From CAYNSB01 sp964399625 (GTDB lineage Bacteria > Planctomycetota > Phycisphaerae > Phycisphaerales > UBA1924): a DNA stretch of 64,000 bases. This document shows positions 15,205 to 24,241 of the stretch, piece after piece. The stretch lies in assembly GCA_964399625.1 (NCBI GenBank), contig CAYNSB010000011.1:1-64000 (forward strand), in the 5' to 3' direction. The position numbers and the translations under genes are program-made. Position 1 is the stretch's first letter, and each line of letters starts with the position of its first letter. The notes beneath the pieces are model-generated. The model ran no database searches. It saw only the letters and a program-made list of their open reading frames with translations, and was not told the origin of the DNA.

Positions 15205-17279
15205 CGCAGCACCGCGTAGACCATCGACGCGCCCGCGAACGCCAGCCCGCTCATCCACACCAGTTGCAGCAGCGCCCATCGCACGGAGCCCGACTCGCGG
15301 GCCGTCACCGCGAGCGTGGGCAGGCACTGCATCGCGAGCACGTAGTACACGAGGAGCGCCCAGCACACCGCGGGCGTGAACACCGGCGTGCCGTCGTCGC
15401 GCGTGGCGCGGGCGAGCGAGGCGAGCACGCCCCGGCGCTCCTCGCCCTGCTTGCTCTTGAAATCCGTCTCGCCCGAGACAACCACCGCCATCGTGGACAC
15501 AAAGACCTCGCGGGCCGCGAAGCTCGTCAGGATTCCCACGGACAACTGCCAGTCGGCGCCGATGGGCGCGAGCACGGGCTGGATGAGGCGCCCGAGTCGC
15601 CCGGCGAAGGACCCCGCCTGCTGGTTCTTCGCCTCGAGGTGCTCGGCCTGGGCGATCAGCGCCCGCGCGCCCTCGGGGCTGCCCGCCTCCACCTGCGTCG
15701 CGATCTCGCGCAGCTCGATCGCCTTGGGCGGCGGCGTCGCGCGCGGATACGCGCCGAGCCACCACAGAACGACGCAGATCGCGAGGATGTTCGTGCCGGC
15801 CTTCTTCAGGAAGACGACGGCGCGATCGAGCGTGGTGAGGCACGCCGTGCGCAGGCTGGGCCGCTTGTAGCTGGGCAGTTCCAGGGCCATCGGTCGCGCG
15901 CGCCCGCGGAGGATCGTCCGCCGGGCGACCAGCGCGCTGAGGACGCCCGCGGCGATGCCCAGCGCGTAGCACCCGACGAAGGCGAGCGCCGCCAGCGCCG
16001 GTCGATCGCGGAAGAGCACGCTCGTGAGCAGCGCGTACACGGGCAGGCGCGCCGAGCACGACATGAAGGGCGCGACGAGGATGGTCGCCAGGCGCTCGCG
16101 CCGATCGGGGATGACGCGCGTCGCCATGATGCCCGGGAGCGCGCACGCGTGGCTCGAGAGCAGCGGCACGAACGCGTGCCCCGGAAGCCCGAAGGGACGG
16201 AGAAGGCGGTCCACGACGAACGCCGCACGCGCGAGGTAGCCCGTGTCCTCCAGGATCGCGATGAGGAGAAAGAGCAGGCAGATCTGCGGAAGGAAGATCA
16301 CCGTGGCGCCGATCCCGCCAACGACCCCCTGCGAGAGCAGGTCGCGCAGCACGCCCTCGGGCAGCGCGTGCTCCACGAGCCCGCTGAGCCACGCGAACAG
16401 ATGGTCGATCAGGTCCATGGGCACGCGGGCGATCGTGAACAGGGTGTAGAAGAGCCCGGTCATCATCGCCGCGAAGATCACCAGCCCTAGCACGCGGTGG
16501 GTGAAGAGCCGGTCCAGGCGATCGGTGAGCGCGTCGTGGCTCGCGCCCGCGGGGGCGCGGGCGACGCGGGCGTGCAGGTCCTGCGCCCAGGCGCGAAGGC
16601 CCTCGGCGCTGCCGGGCGGGGTGACGTTGCTGATGGCGGGGGCGGCGAGCGCACCGCGCAGCGCCTCGAGCCCCTCGCCCGATCGAGCGCACACGGGCAC
16701 GACGGGGCATCCCAGCTCGCGGGCGAGCGCGCCCGCCTCGATCGCGATGCCTCGGGAGCGGGCCAGGTCGCTCATGTTCAGCGCGACCACGCTGGGCAGA
16801 CGCCGGCGCAGCGCCTCGCCCACGAGCATCAGCGAGCGCGCGAGGTTCGTCGCGTCCGCCACCACGCAGATCGCCGAGGGCTCCGCGACGGGCTGCCCGC
16901 GCGGCGCGACGCGACCGGCGAGCACCGCGCGGCACACCTCCGACTCGATCAGGTCCAGCTCGAGCGAGTACACGCCGGGAAGGTCGATCGCGTCCACAGC
17001 CTCGCTCGCCCCGTCCTTCGCGGGCGCGCTCAGGCGGCCCACGCGCGCCTCGAGCGTCGTGCCCGGGAAGTTGCTCGTCTTGTGGCGGAGTCCCGTGAGC
17101 CGGTTAAAGAGCGTCGTCTTGCCCGTGTTGGGGTTGCCCAGCAGGGCCACGATCACGCGTGCCCGCGCGTCGCGCTCGATCGTCACCTGCGCGGGCGTGC
17201 CCGTGTTGGGCCCCAACGACGGCGCGGCCGGCTCAGCAGGAGTGGACGGACCGGGGCCGGTGACGGGGGCGGGGGGCAT
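15201..17279 (-). CDS. feoB: Ferrous iron transporter FeoB
   Basis: A 692-residue Fe(II) transporter with an N-terminal G domain and a membrane domain. G1 is GNPNTGKT (residues 48-55), followed by the switch region NFPGTTLEARVG, G3 DLPGVYSL and G4 NMSD. The C-terminal half carries hydrophobic Gate segments, including LFTIARVPMDLIDHLF and LLSSHACALPGIMATRVIP with the conserved cysteine in a Gate motif. The length is slightly shorter than E. coli FeoB. It starts 3 bp after feoA and overlaps the next small gene by four bases. Confidence 0.95.
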   Translation of the reverse strand: MPPAPVTGPGPSTPAEPAAPSLGPNTGTPAQVTIERDARARVIVALLGNPNTGKTTLFNRLTGLRHKTSNFPGTTLEARVGRLSAPAKDGASEAVDAIDLPGVYSLELDLIESEVCRAVLAGRVAPRGQPVAEPSAICVVADATNLARSLMLVGEALRRRLPSVVALNMSDLARSRGIAIEAGALARELGCPVVPVCARSGEGLEALRGALAAPAISNVTPPGSAEGLRAWAQDLHARVARAPAGASHDALTDRLDRLFTHRVLGLVIFAAMMTGLFYTLFTIARVPMDLIDHLFAWLSGLVEHALPEGVLRDLLSQGVVGGIGATVIFLPQICLLFLLIAILEDTGYLARAAFVVDRLLRPFGLPGHAFVPLLSSHACALPGIMATRVIPDRRERLATILVAPFMSCSARLPVYALLTSVLFRDRPALAALAFVGCYALGIAAGVLSALVARRTILRGRARPMALELPSYKRPSLRTACLTTLDRAVVFLKKAGTNILAICVVLWWLGAYPRATPPPKAIELREIATQVEAGSPEGARALIAQAEHLEAKNQQAGSFAGRLGRLIQPVLAPIGADWQLSVGILTSFAAREVFVSTMAVVVSGETDFKSKQGEERRGVLASLARATRDDGTPVFTPAVCWALLVYYVLAMQCLPTLAVTARESGSVRWALLQLVWMSGLAFAGASMVYAVLR

Positions 17280-17282
17280 TGC

Positions 17283-17600
17283 TCACTCGGGCTCGACGAT
17301 GATCCGGTCGGCGAGCGGGCGCGCCAGCCCGATCCGACAGCTCGCGCCCGTGCCCGACACGATCGCCACGATGCACGGCTCGCCCGCGCGGCACAAACGC
17401 ACCTTGGCGTTGCAGCACAGCCCCATCGCGCCGAGGTACGCCGCATCGCGGGCCGCGTCCTGCTGGATCGCGGCGGTCCCGGCTGCCGGGTCGCCCTCGG
17501 AGGGGTCGCCCAGGCGAACCGCGCGGACCACGCCGCCCTGCCCGAGCTTGAGCTGGCTCAGTGCGATCCGGCGAGGAGATGGGGAATCTGTCTCGGACAC
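17283..17600 (-). CDS. feoA: FeoA-type SH3-like protein
   Basis: A 105-residue protein from the GTG at 17600, with AGAGG about 10 bp upstream. It has the FeoA pattern: ALSQLKLGQGGVVRAV, then an acidic insert, YLGAMGLCCNAKVRLCRAGEP, VSGTGASCRIGLARPLADRIIV. FeoA binds FeoB and supports Fe(II) uptake. The insert between the first strand and YLGAMGL is longer than in E. coli FeoA. An upstream GTG (17636) in the same frame would sit almost at the predicted transcription start and has no SD, so I prefer 17600. Confidence 0.88.
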   Translation of the reverse strand: MSETDSPSPRRIALSQLKLGQGGVVRAVRLGDPSEGDPAAGTAAIQQDAARDAAYLGAMGLCCNAKVRLCRAGEPCIVAIVSGTGASCRIGLARPLADRIIVEPE

Positions 17601-17639
17601 TGAAAGTGGACCTCTCGATCGGCAATCATCGATCACCGG

Positions 17640-17667
17640 AGTATATGTTGCTGAGACTCAGTCGCAA
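17640..17667 (-). promoter_or_regulatory. Candidate feo promoter with palindromic operator
   Basis: On the minus strand: -35-like TTGCGA (17662-17667), a 16-bp spacer, and -10 TATACT (17640-17645). The spacer contains the perfect 11-bp palindrome CTGAGACTCAG (17651-17661), inside a longer imperfect dyad (ATATGTTG ... CGCAATAT). The position is ideal for an iron-responsive repressor of the Fur or DtxR/MntR class. It is read by eye, without a matching consensus. Confidence 0.5.
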
Positions 17668-17827
17668 TATCGGGTTCGAAGCGACCCGCGAACGCGAGGG
17701 CGATTCGCGGGGCCGGCCGGCGTTCCATGGTGCGAATCGCGCTGTCATTTTGAAGCCGAACCGCCAGACGTCGCGCTTCGGCGCATCGTGGCTTGGGCGG
17801 TACTGGCGAACCCCGCAGGAGCAACGC

Positions 17828-19219
17828 ATGTTCACGCTGCAACGACTCACCGTGCCCACCCTGTTGATGGTCTGCGTGGCGGGGGCCGCGTGCCCACGGG
17901 AGACGCTCGCGCAGGACGCCGCGCACGCTCAAGCCGCCCCCGTTGAGTCGCTCAATGCGCTGCTGGACGAGGTGCGCACGCGGAGCGATGTCCCGGGCAT
18001 CGCCGCGGCCGTGGTGCGCGATGGGAAGGTGATCGCGCTGGGCACGAGCGGCGTGCGCGAGCTGGGGCAGAAGGACGCCATCGCCCCGTCGGACGTGTTC
18101 GTCGTCGGCTCGTGCACCAAGGCGATGACGCGCGTGCTGCTGGCGCGCCTCGTCGATGCCGGCAAGCTCCGCTTCGACGCGACGCTCGGGGAGCTGCTCC
18201 CCGATGTTTCGATGCGCGAGGAGTACAAGAAGGTCACGCTGGCGCAGGTGATGAGCCACCACGCGGGCCTGCAGCCCTACACGCGCATCACGCCGACGGA
18301 CACGCCGATCTTCTTCGAGTTGCAGGGCACGCCCGCCGAAAAGCGCCGGCAGTTCCTCGCGCACCTGCTCAACGAGGAGCCGGCGGCGAAGCCCGGCACG
18401 CAGTTCGTGTACTCCAACGCGGGCTACTCGCTGCTGGGCGCGATCGTCGATCGCACGGGCACGACGTGGGAGGACGCGATCGCGCGCGAGGTGTTCACGC
18501 CGCTGGGCATGGCGTCGGCGCGGATCGGCCCGCCGTCCAAGGACTCGGGCGTGGTGATCCCCAAGGGGCACGCGCGCACGCCCAAGGGCTACGAGCCGGC
18601 GCGACGGTCCATGCCGCTGGTGGGCGTGCTGGCGCCCGCGGGCGCGGTGGTGCTCACGATCGAGGACTTCGCGAAGTTCGCGGCGGCTCAGGCGCGACTC
18701 GGTGCGGGCCAGGGCGCGGGGCTGATCCGCGACGAAACGGCCACGAAACTCCCGGGGCTCATCGCGGCCGACACCGCGGGCGAAGAGGGCCAGGTGTTCA
18801 TGGGCGGGCAGGGGACGTTCACCGCGGGCTTCGCCACGTGGCCGAGCGTTCGCGCGGGGATCGTCGTCGCGACCAACGCGGGCGAGAACGACGCGGGCGT
18901 GCAGGCGACCGTCGATGCGCTCCGCGCCAAGTACCTGCCCGACGCGCCCGTGCGCGGCATGGTCGGGCCCGGGCAGCGTCGCCTGGGCGTGTCGGTGCGC
19001 ATGCTGCCCGACAGCGACGCGATCACGATCGAGAGCGTCGCGCCCGGGAGCATCGCGGAGCGCGCGGGCATCAAGACGGGCGACGAGATCACGAGCGTCA
19101 ACGGCACCTCGGTCAAGGGCGTGACCCGCGAGGAGGTCGGCCCCAAGATCCGCGAGGCGGGCACGAAGCTGACCATCCGTCGCGAGGGAAAGACGATCGA
19201 GATCGTCATCCCCGAGTGA
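17828..19219 (+). CDS. Serine beta-lactamase-like hydrolase with C-terminal PDZ domain
   Basis: A 463-residue exported protein with a signal peptide ending near residue 29. The class C beta-lactamase/penicillin-binding fold shows SCTK (S95-x-x-K98) as nucleophile motif, YSN (195-197) as second motif, and a GGQGTFTAG-type third motif near residue 325. From about residue 385 there is a PDZ domain: LGVSVRMLPDSDAITIES, then SVAPGSIAERAGIKTGDEI. Members are esterases, D-amino-acid peptidases or regulators rather than true antibiotic resistance enzymes. The PDZ may bind protein C-termini in the periplasm. It is divergent from feoA. Confidence 0.85.
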   Translation: MFTLQRLTVPTLLMVCVAGAACPRETLAQDAAHAQAAPVESLNALLDEVRTRSDVPGIAAAVVRDGKVIALGTSGVRELGQKDAIAPSDVFVVGSCTKAMTRVLLARLVDAGKLRFDATLGELLPDVSMREEYKKVTLAQVMSHHAGLQPYTRITPTDTPIFFELQGTPAEKRRQFLAHLLNEEPAAKPGTQFVYSNAGYSLLGAIVDRTGTTWEDAIAREVFTPLGMASARIGPPSKDSGVVIPKGHARTPKGYEPARRSMPLVGVLAPAGAVVLTIEDFAKFAAAQARLGAGQGAGLIRDETATKLPGLIAADTAGEEGQVFMGGQGTFTAGFATWPSVRAGIVVATNAGENDAGVQATVDALRAKYLPDAPVRGMVGPGQRRLGVSVRMLPDSDAITIESVAPGSIAERAGIKTGDEITSVNGTSVKGVTREEVGPKIREAGTKLTIRREGKTIEIVIPE

Positions 19220-19222
19220 CGC

Positions 19223-19798
19223 TCAGTGCGCGGCGGCGGGAAGCGACGTCGAGCCGCGCACGGGATCGCTCAGCGTCAGGCGGGCCGAGCGATCGGCGCC
19301 GACATCGAGGCTCGTCGCCGAGGCCATGTCCGAGGCGTACCCGCGGAACGAGGCGCTCAGGTCCTTGCCCACGCCCGCGTACACCCCGGCCTTGAGGTCG
19401 TGCCCGCGCGCGTTGAAGTACGCGCCCTCGCCGGTCACGCCCGCGAACACGACGCCGCCATCACCCTTGCTGGCAAGCCCCGCGGCGCCATCGCTCAGCG
19501 TGAGCATGACGTGGCGCGAGCCATCGCGGAGCACGAGCACCGGCGAGCCGTTCTCCAATCGCAGCGAGCCGCGCTCCTTGCCCTGGGCGTCCACCAGGGC
19601 GAGCGAGGTGACTTTGAGATCGCTCGCGGGCTCCCCCGAGCGTTGAGCGGCGAGGAGCCACGGCGCGAGCGAGGCGAGCACGCCCACGCCCAGCCCCATG
19701 CGCCAGAGTCGAGCTCGGCGCTCCAACCGGCGAACGCGGGCGAGCAGCGCGGCGGAACTTGAGGACGGGTCGTTCATAAGGACGGGCTGGGTCTGCAT
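19223..19798 (-). CDS. Membrane-anchored protein with beta-repeat ectodomain
   Basis: A 191-residue protein. A short cytoplasmic N-terminus with a basic coiled segment (ALLARVRRLERRARLWRM) is followed by one membrane helix (GLGVGVLASLAPWLLAA). The extracytoplasmic region has repeated short beta motifs (SLALVDAQGKERGSLRLENG, SPVLVLRDGSRHVMLTLSDG), as in many planctomycete proteins of unknown function. AAGGGG upstream supports ATG 19798. Its 3' end is 3 bp from the end of the convergent hydrolase gene. Confidence 0.55.
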   Translation of the reverse strand: MQTQPVLMNDPSSSSAALLARVRRLERRARLWRMGLGVGVLASLAPWLLAAQRSGEPASDLKVTSLALVDAQGKERGSLRLENGSPVLVLRDGSRHVMLTLSDGAAGLASKGDGGVVFAGVTGEGAYFNARGHDLKAGVYAGVGKDLSASFRGYASDMASATSLDVGADRSARLTLSDPVRGSTSLPAAAH

Positions 19799-19933
19799 GG
19801 ATCACCCCTTGGGACGAATGAGTTCACGCGGACGCCGGCGCGCATCGCGGCGCGCGGATCGACGTCCACGGCAGGTCGTACCGGGATCACGGAGCATGGT
19901 TGCGGAATGCGATCGGAGAAGGAGACCCGCGCT

Positions 19934-21148
19934 CTAGCTCGGGCTCCCCACCAGCGCCGCGTTTGTCGGGAATCGCTGCAGCGCCAGCAGCAACTGCTCC
20001 ACCTGCAGGTGCGGCGGCATGTTCATCAGGCGCCGGCGCAGGGCCGTCATCGTCTTGAGCTCCGGCTCGGGCATGAGCAGGTTCTCTTTGCGCGTGCCGG
20101 ACGCGGCGAGGTTGATCGCCGGGAACAGGCGGCGTTCGGAGATCTTGCGATCGAGGATGAGCTCCATGTTGCCCGTGCCCTTGAACTCCTCGAAGATGAC
20201 CTGATCGCCCTGGCTGCCCGTATCGACCAGGCACGAGGCGATGATGGTGAGGCTGCCCGCCTCCTCGGTGTTGCGGGCCGAGCCGAAGATCTGCTTGGGC
20301 ACCTCGAGCGCGCGCGAGTCGATCCCGCCCGTGAGCGTGCGCCCCGAGCTGGCGTGCCGGCGCGAGCGATTGAACGCGCGCCCGAGCCTCGTGAGCGAAT
20401 CGAGCAGCACGACGACGTGACGCCCGGCGAGCACCATGCGCTTGCAATAGTCGATCGTCTGCGTGGCGACGGCGATGTGGCGCTCCACGTCGTGATCGTT
20501 GCTGGAGGCAATGACGCGCGAGCGTGGCGGGCGCGGGTGCGTCTCGCGTGGCGCGACGCCGCGGGCCGACGCTTCCGCGTCCACGATCGCCTGGGCCTCG
20601 TCGATGTGCGCGCGGGGAATCACGCCTTGGACCGCGCCCGCTCCGCCGCCAAGGTCCGCCTCGACCTGCGCGAAGGTGCGGCGGAAGTCCGTCACTTCCT
20701 CGGGGCGCTCGTCCACGAGCAGCAGGATCAGCTCGACGTCCTGATGGTTCCGCAGGATGGACGTGCCGATGTCCTTCAGCAGCGTCGTCTTGCCGGCCTT
20801 GGGCGGGGAGACGATCAGCCCGCGCTGCCCGCGCCCGATGGGGCAGAACAGATCGACCAGTCGGCAGGAGGCGGGGCAGCCGGGATACTCGAGCGTGAGG
20901 CGCGGCTGGGGGTCGATCGAGGTCAGATCTTCATACTGCTTGTTCGTGACGGGCGTGACATCGCCATAGACCTCGAGCCCGGGGACCGTGGGCCCCTGGC
21001 GCATGGGCGGGCGATGCCCGTTGCCCTGGTGCGGCCCGCCGGCGTGGAAACCGCCGCCGCCACCCTGAGGCGCGTTGAAACCCCCGGGCCCTTGTTGGCC
21101 GCCGCCCCGACGCCTGCGGCGTCGAGTCCGATGCGAACCGAATCCCAA
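19934..21148 (-). CDS. rho: Transcription termination factor Rho, atypical N-terminus
   Basis: The ATP-dependent RNA helicase that terminates transcription. The RecA-like core is complete: Walker A SPPKAGKTTLLKDI, Walker B region LILLLVDERPEEVTD, Q-loop LLDSLTRLGRAFN, R-loop/motor segments GGIDSRALEVPKQIFGSARN and FKGTGNMELILDRK. Upstream of LTLEYPG the usual helical bundle and cold-shock-type RNA-binding domain (about 130 residues) is absent. It is replaced by an Arg/Gly-rich stretch (a run of six Arg, then GGG repeats). I propose the TTG at 21148 because GGAGG lies 5 bp upstream (21154-21158); ATG 21211 or TTG 21355 are in frame without SD. A strong promoter lies at 21418-21446. Confidence 0.9.
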   Translation of the reverse strand: MGFGSHRTRRRRRRGGGQQGPGGFNAPQGGGGGFHAGGPHQGNGHRPPMRQGPTVPGLEVYGDVTPVTNKQYEDLTSIDPQPRLTLEYPGCPASCRLVDLFCPIGRGQRGLIVSPPKAGKTTLLKDIGTSILRNHQDVELILLLVDERPEEVTDFRRTFAQVEADLGGGAGAVQGVIPRAHIDEAQAIVDAEASARGVAPRETHPRPPRSRVIASSNDHDVERHIAVATQTIDYCKRMVLAGRHVVVLLDSLTRLGRAFNRSRRHASSGRTLTGGIDSRALEVPKQIFGSARNTEEAGSLTIIASCLVDTGSQGDQVIFEEFKGTGNMELILDRKISERRLFPAINLAASGTRKENLLMPEPELKTMTALRRRLMNMPPHLQVEQLLLALQRFPTNAALVGSPS

Positions 21149-21417
21149 TCGAACCTCCAGACCTGACGCGCCGCGGGACGTGCGTGCGCCGTGGGCCGAG
21201 CATGGACGCATCTGGCCGCGCCGTCGCACGACGGGCGGATGCACCTGTGACCTGCTGCTCGGGCGGCCCCGCGCACGGAGCCTGACCGATCGCCCCGGAT
21301 CGCGTCTTCCTTCAACTCGCTCGAACGCATGGTGCCGGTCTGCACGTCGCGCCAAACACGCGGCCCCCGCCCCGCGACACTGCCCCGGACCCCCTCCAGC
21401 GGTCGAACGACCGGGCT
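21149..21417 (-). promoter_or_regulatory. Long leader upstream of rho
   Basis: About 260 nt lie between the predicted rho transcription start and the proposed TTG start. The frame is open through most of it (to 21355), so part could be coding if a weaker start is used. Rho mRNAs are often autoregulated through their leaders in other bacteria; no specific site is recognised here. Confidence 0.35.
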
Positions 21418-21446
21418 AGTAGAGCCTTACACCGTCATCCTGTCAA
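21418..21446 (-). promoter_or_regulatory. Sigma-70-type promoter for rho
   Basis: On the minus strand a perfect -35 TTGACA (21441-21446), a 17-bp spacer and -10 TCTACT (21418-21423, four of six consensus bases). Transcription would start near 21411. Confidence 0.65.
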
Positions 21447-21538
21447 GCCAAACACGCTCCCGCGCCGCCTCTTGTGCGGTTTTCCCCACGTGTACTTGGT
21501 GGTTCCGGACCTGGAATGGGTGCGGCGGGGGATCAACC

Positions 21539-21943
21539 CTACTTGATGAACCGGATCGTCATCGGGTAGCGGAAGTACTGCCCCCGGTGGGCCGCGCTCG
21601 CACCCATCACCAGTCCCACGATGCCCAGCGCGTAGAGCGGCACGTAGAGCGCGAACCCCACGCCGCAGGTAAGCATGCCCACCGGCACCAGGCACAGCGC
21701 GTAGAGCACGAGCGAGATCTGGAAGTTCATCGCCTCGCGCCCGTGGTCATCGACGAACGCCGACTCGTCGCGCTTGATCAGCCACATGACGAGCGCGGGG
21801 ACGACGGGGATCGGGACGAAGTGGAACGCCAGGAGCGAGAGGTGGAGGAAGAGCGAGTACGTGCGCTCCCACTCGGCGAGCGGACCGGCGTCCAGGCGGT
21901 GCACGCCGCGCACATGCTCGTCGTAGAGCTCGCTGCCGTTCAT
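21539..21943 (-). CDS. DUF4870 (Tic20-like) membrane protein
   Basis: A 134-residue membrane protein. A short polar N-terminus (MNGSELYDEHVRG) is followed by a hydrophobic hairpin (LFLHLSLLAFHFVPIPVVPALVMWLI). The hallmark KRDESAFVDDHGREAMNFQISL segment and a second hydrophobic pair complete the DUF4870 pattern. Its function is unknown; relatives are small envelope proteins. I chose the internal ATG (21943) over 21964 because it opens the conserved part. The pattern of about four membrane segments with a conserved D-x-H-G-R-E loop is complete. Confidence 0.75.
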   Translation of the reverse strand: MNGSELYDEHVRGVHRLDAGPLAEWERTYSLFLHLSLLAFHFVPIPVVPALVMWLIKRDESAFVDDHGREAMNFQISLVLYALCLVPVGMLTCGVGFALYVPLYALGIVGLVMGASAAHRGQYFRYPMTIRFIK

Positions 21944-22004
21944 GGTTGCCCCGATGGATGCCACGCAAGGATATTGGGAGCGGGGCGGGGGCGGTTTCGG
22001 GGGG

Positions 22005-24029
22005 CTAGGACAGCGAGCTCATCTCCGTCTCGACCTCGGCCCGCGGGCCACGCGAGGCACCGCGGGTCAGTTCCTGCTGCTTGCGCAGGTACTGCATGAC
22101 GACGGTGACGACGGTCGCGTGGCTCCACGTGAGCGGGCTGACGCCGATGGGCCCGCCCGTGTACGGGTGGAACTGCTCGGCGAGCACGCCCGACTCGAAG
22201 GCGCGGGCCGCGACCCAGTCGAGGTAGGGCAGGGCCTCGCGGAGCTCGACGATGTTCTGGGCCCGCGCGATCGCGTGCTGGGCGTGGAAGAGCGTGCAGA
22301 TCGCCCAGGGGTTGCCCGGCACGGGGTCGGTCTTCTCCCGCTCGATCTGGTGGAAGTAGTCGCGCTCGTAGCGGGCGCACCCGCCGACCTCCGTCTTGAT
22401 CCACAGGCGCTCGAGCAGGGCGCGCATCTCGGCCTCGATGATCGGGTCGCGCGCGTGGAAGGCCCCGAAGGCGAACAGCGCGTAGTTCGCGCAGTCGCAG
22501 GTCATGTCCAGGCGGTAGGTGCCGTCGTCCAGCGGCGTGCCCATCCGCGCGAAGCGGTTCATCGACGGGTTCCACAGGTGCTTCTTGAGGGCGCGCTTGG
22601 TGCGCTCGGCCTCCTCGGCGTAGCGGGCGGCGCGATCGGGCTCGCCGAAGTCCCGCGCGAACGCGGCCGCGGCACGCAGCGCCCCCACCACGCTCGCCAC
22701 GGTGAAGGTGTGCACGCCGCGACGCTCCTCCCACAGGTCCCACGAGGGCAGCGGCAGCCCGTTCTGGTCGCGGTACGACACCATCCACTCGGCGGGCCGG
22801 ACGACGAGCGGCTCGTAGAGGGGCTTGATGAACTCCACGTCGCGGAAGGTCTCGAAGTGCTCGCGCAGGGCCCAGACGACCAGGGCCGTCTCGTCCTCCT
22901 GGATCGGGAGGATGCGCTGGCCCTGGATCATCCACGGGTGCCAGGAGCTGGCGAGCTTGCCCGTGGGCGAGTACTTGTGGAGGAAGTACCCGTCGCGATC
23001 GATGGCGCGTGCGGCGAAGCGGAAGAAGTTGCGGGAGGCCTCGCTCTGCCCCGAGAGGATGAGCCCCTGGGCGACGAGCGCGCCGTCGCGCATCCAGCAG
23101 TAGGAGTAGTGGTCGCCGCCGAACGCGGTGACGTCGCTGTCGTTGGCGGCGAGGATGGCGCCGCCGTCGTCGATCTGGGTGCGCACGACGAGCTGTGATC
23201 GCACGAAGAGGTCGCGGACGCGCTCGGAGAGGGCGCCCATGCCCATGGTCTCGCGGTTGGCCCAGAGGCGCCAGTAGGCCTCGGTGCGATTGAGGAGTCG
23301 CTCGGGCGGGCCGTCCTGCACGACGCGCCGGTTGAGCTCGCGCACCTCGTCGAAGTTCGCGCCCGCGGCGAACCACATCGTGCCCGAGGCCTCGCCGTTG
23401 GCGGGCACGAGGAGCGTGAGCCCGACGGTCGCGTCGATCGAGCCCTGGCTGATGGCGTTGCGCCCCAGCACGCCGTCCTCGGCGTCGCGCCAGGTGCCCT
23501 CGGCCCCGCCCAGGCGCTTGGTGCCGATGGCCCAGTGGTCGATGCCGGTCTTGTGCTCGTCGGCGACGTTGACGAGGAAGTACGTGTCGTCTTTGTACAT
23601 GACGAGCGCGTTGGTGCTCGGGTCGTAGTTGGCGGTGTCGCCCACGGGCGAGCCGCCGATGGAGGGGTCGAAGTGGAAGAACAGGCGCACGTCCCGCTTG
23701 CGCCCGCTCAGGTCGCGGACGATGCAGCGGCGCATCCAGATCGGGTCGTTGCAGTCCACGGCGTCGTGGCACGTCACCACCAGGCCCAGGCGGTCGTGGG
23801 TGAGCACCACCTCCGTCACCAGCGTGTCCGTCTTGTAGCGCAGCTCGCGCTTGAACCCCGGGTCCTCGACCCACGCGAACTGCCCGTCGGCCCAGACGCC
23901 GAAGCGCTGCACCGTGCCGTCCGTGTGGTTGAAGCGCCCCACGTTCGGGTAATAGAGATCGCGCACGCGGTAGAAGCGGTCGAAGGCGATCAGCAGGCGT
24001 CCGTTCCCCACCGGGATGTCACGTGGCAT
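22005..24029 (-). CDS. GH15 family glucoamylase-like glycoside hydrolase
   Basis: A 674-residue cytoplasmic enzyme (no signal peptide). An N-terminal beta-sandwich domain (residues 1-260) leads into an (alpha/alpha)6 barrel. The barrel shows FGGDHYSYCWMRDGALVAQ, SSWHPWMIQGQ, LPSWDLWEERRGVHTFT (general acid Glu context) and SGVLAEQFHPYTGGP (general base Glu), which is the GH15 pattern. Enzymes of this type release glucose from alpha-glucans or act on trehalose or dextran. It is transcribed alone, facing the DUF4870 gene. Confidence 0.9.
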   Translation of the reverse strand: MPRDIPVGNGRLLIAFDRFYRVRDLYYPNVGRFNHTDGTVQRFGVWADGQFAWVEDPGFKRELRYKTDTLVTEVVLTHDRLGLVVTCHDAVDCNDPIWMRRCIVRDLSGRKRDVRLFFHFDPSIGGSPVGDTANYDPSTNALVMYKDDTYFLVNVADEHKTGIDHWAIGTKRLGGAEGTWRDAEDGVLGRNAISQGSIDATVGLTLLVPANGEASGTMWFAAGANFDEVRELNRRVVQDGPPERLLNRTEAYWRLWANRETMGMGALSERVRDLFVRSQLVVRTQIDDGGAILAANDSDVTAFGGDHYSYCWMRDGALVAQGLILSGQSEASRNFFRFAARAIDRDGYFLHKYSPTGKLASSWHPWMIQGQRILPIQEDETALVVWALREHFETFRDVEFIKPLYEPLVVRPAEWMVSYRDQNGLPLPSWDLWEERRGVHTFTVASVVGALRAAAAFARDFGEPDRAARYAEEAERTKRALKKHLWNPSMNRFARMGTPLDDGTYRLDMTCDCANYALFAFGAFHARDPIIEAEMRALLERLWIKTEVGGCARYERDYFHQIEREKTDPVPGNPWAICTLFHAQHAIARAQNIVELREALPYLDWVAARAFESGVLAEQFHPYTGGPIGVSPLTWSHATVVTVVMQYLRKQQELTRGASRGPRAEVETEMSSLS

Positions 24030-24241
24030 GGACTGTCATCCCGGAGAAAGGCCGCGGGTCGCTCCGAACCGGCAGGGAGATTATCGGGTTGCGGGGCACG
24101 CGACTTGGGCGACTCCCCACAGAATCACGCGTTCGATCGCCCGGCGTCAGGGGTTCTTTCCCCGCCCGCCCTCCCGATGGTCGCCCGCGGATCGCAAATT
24201 GCGCTCGGTCCGGGCGGGCGAGTATGGCATACTACGCCCCA

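Noticed and set aside
14986..16935. Long minus-strand frame as a single protein containing the small membrane protein
   Set aside because: Most of it is a shadow of feoB in another frame; only the last 72 codons, starting at ATG 15204 after the feoB stop, are credible.
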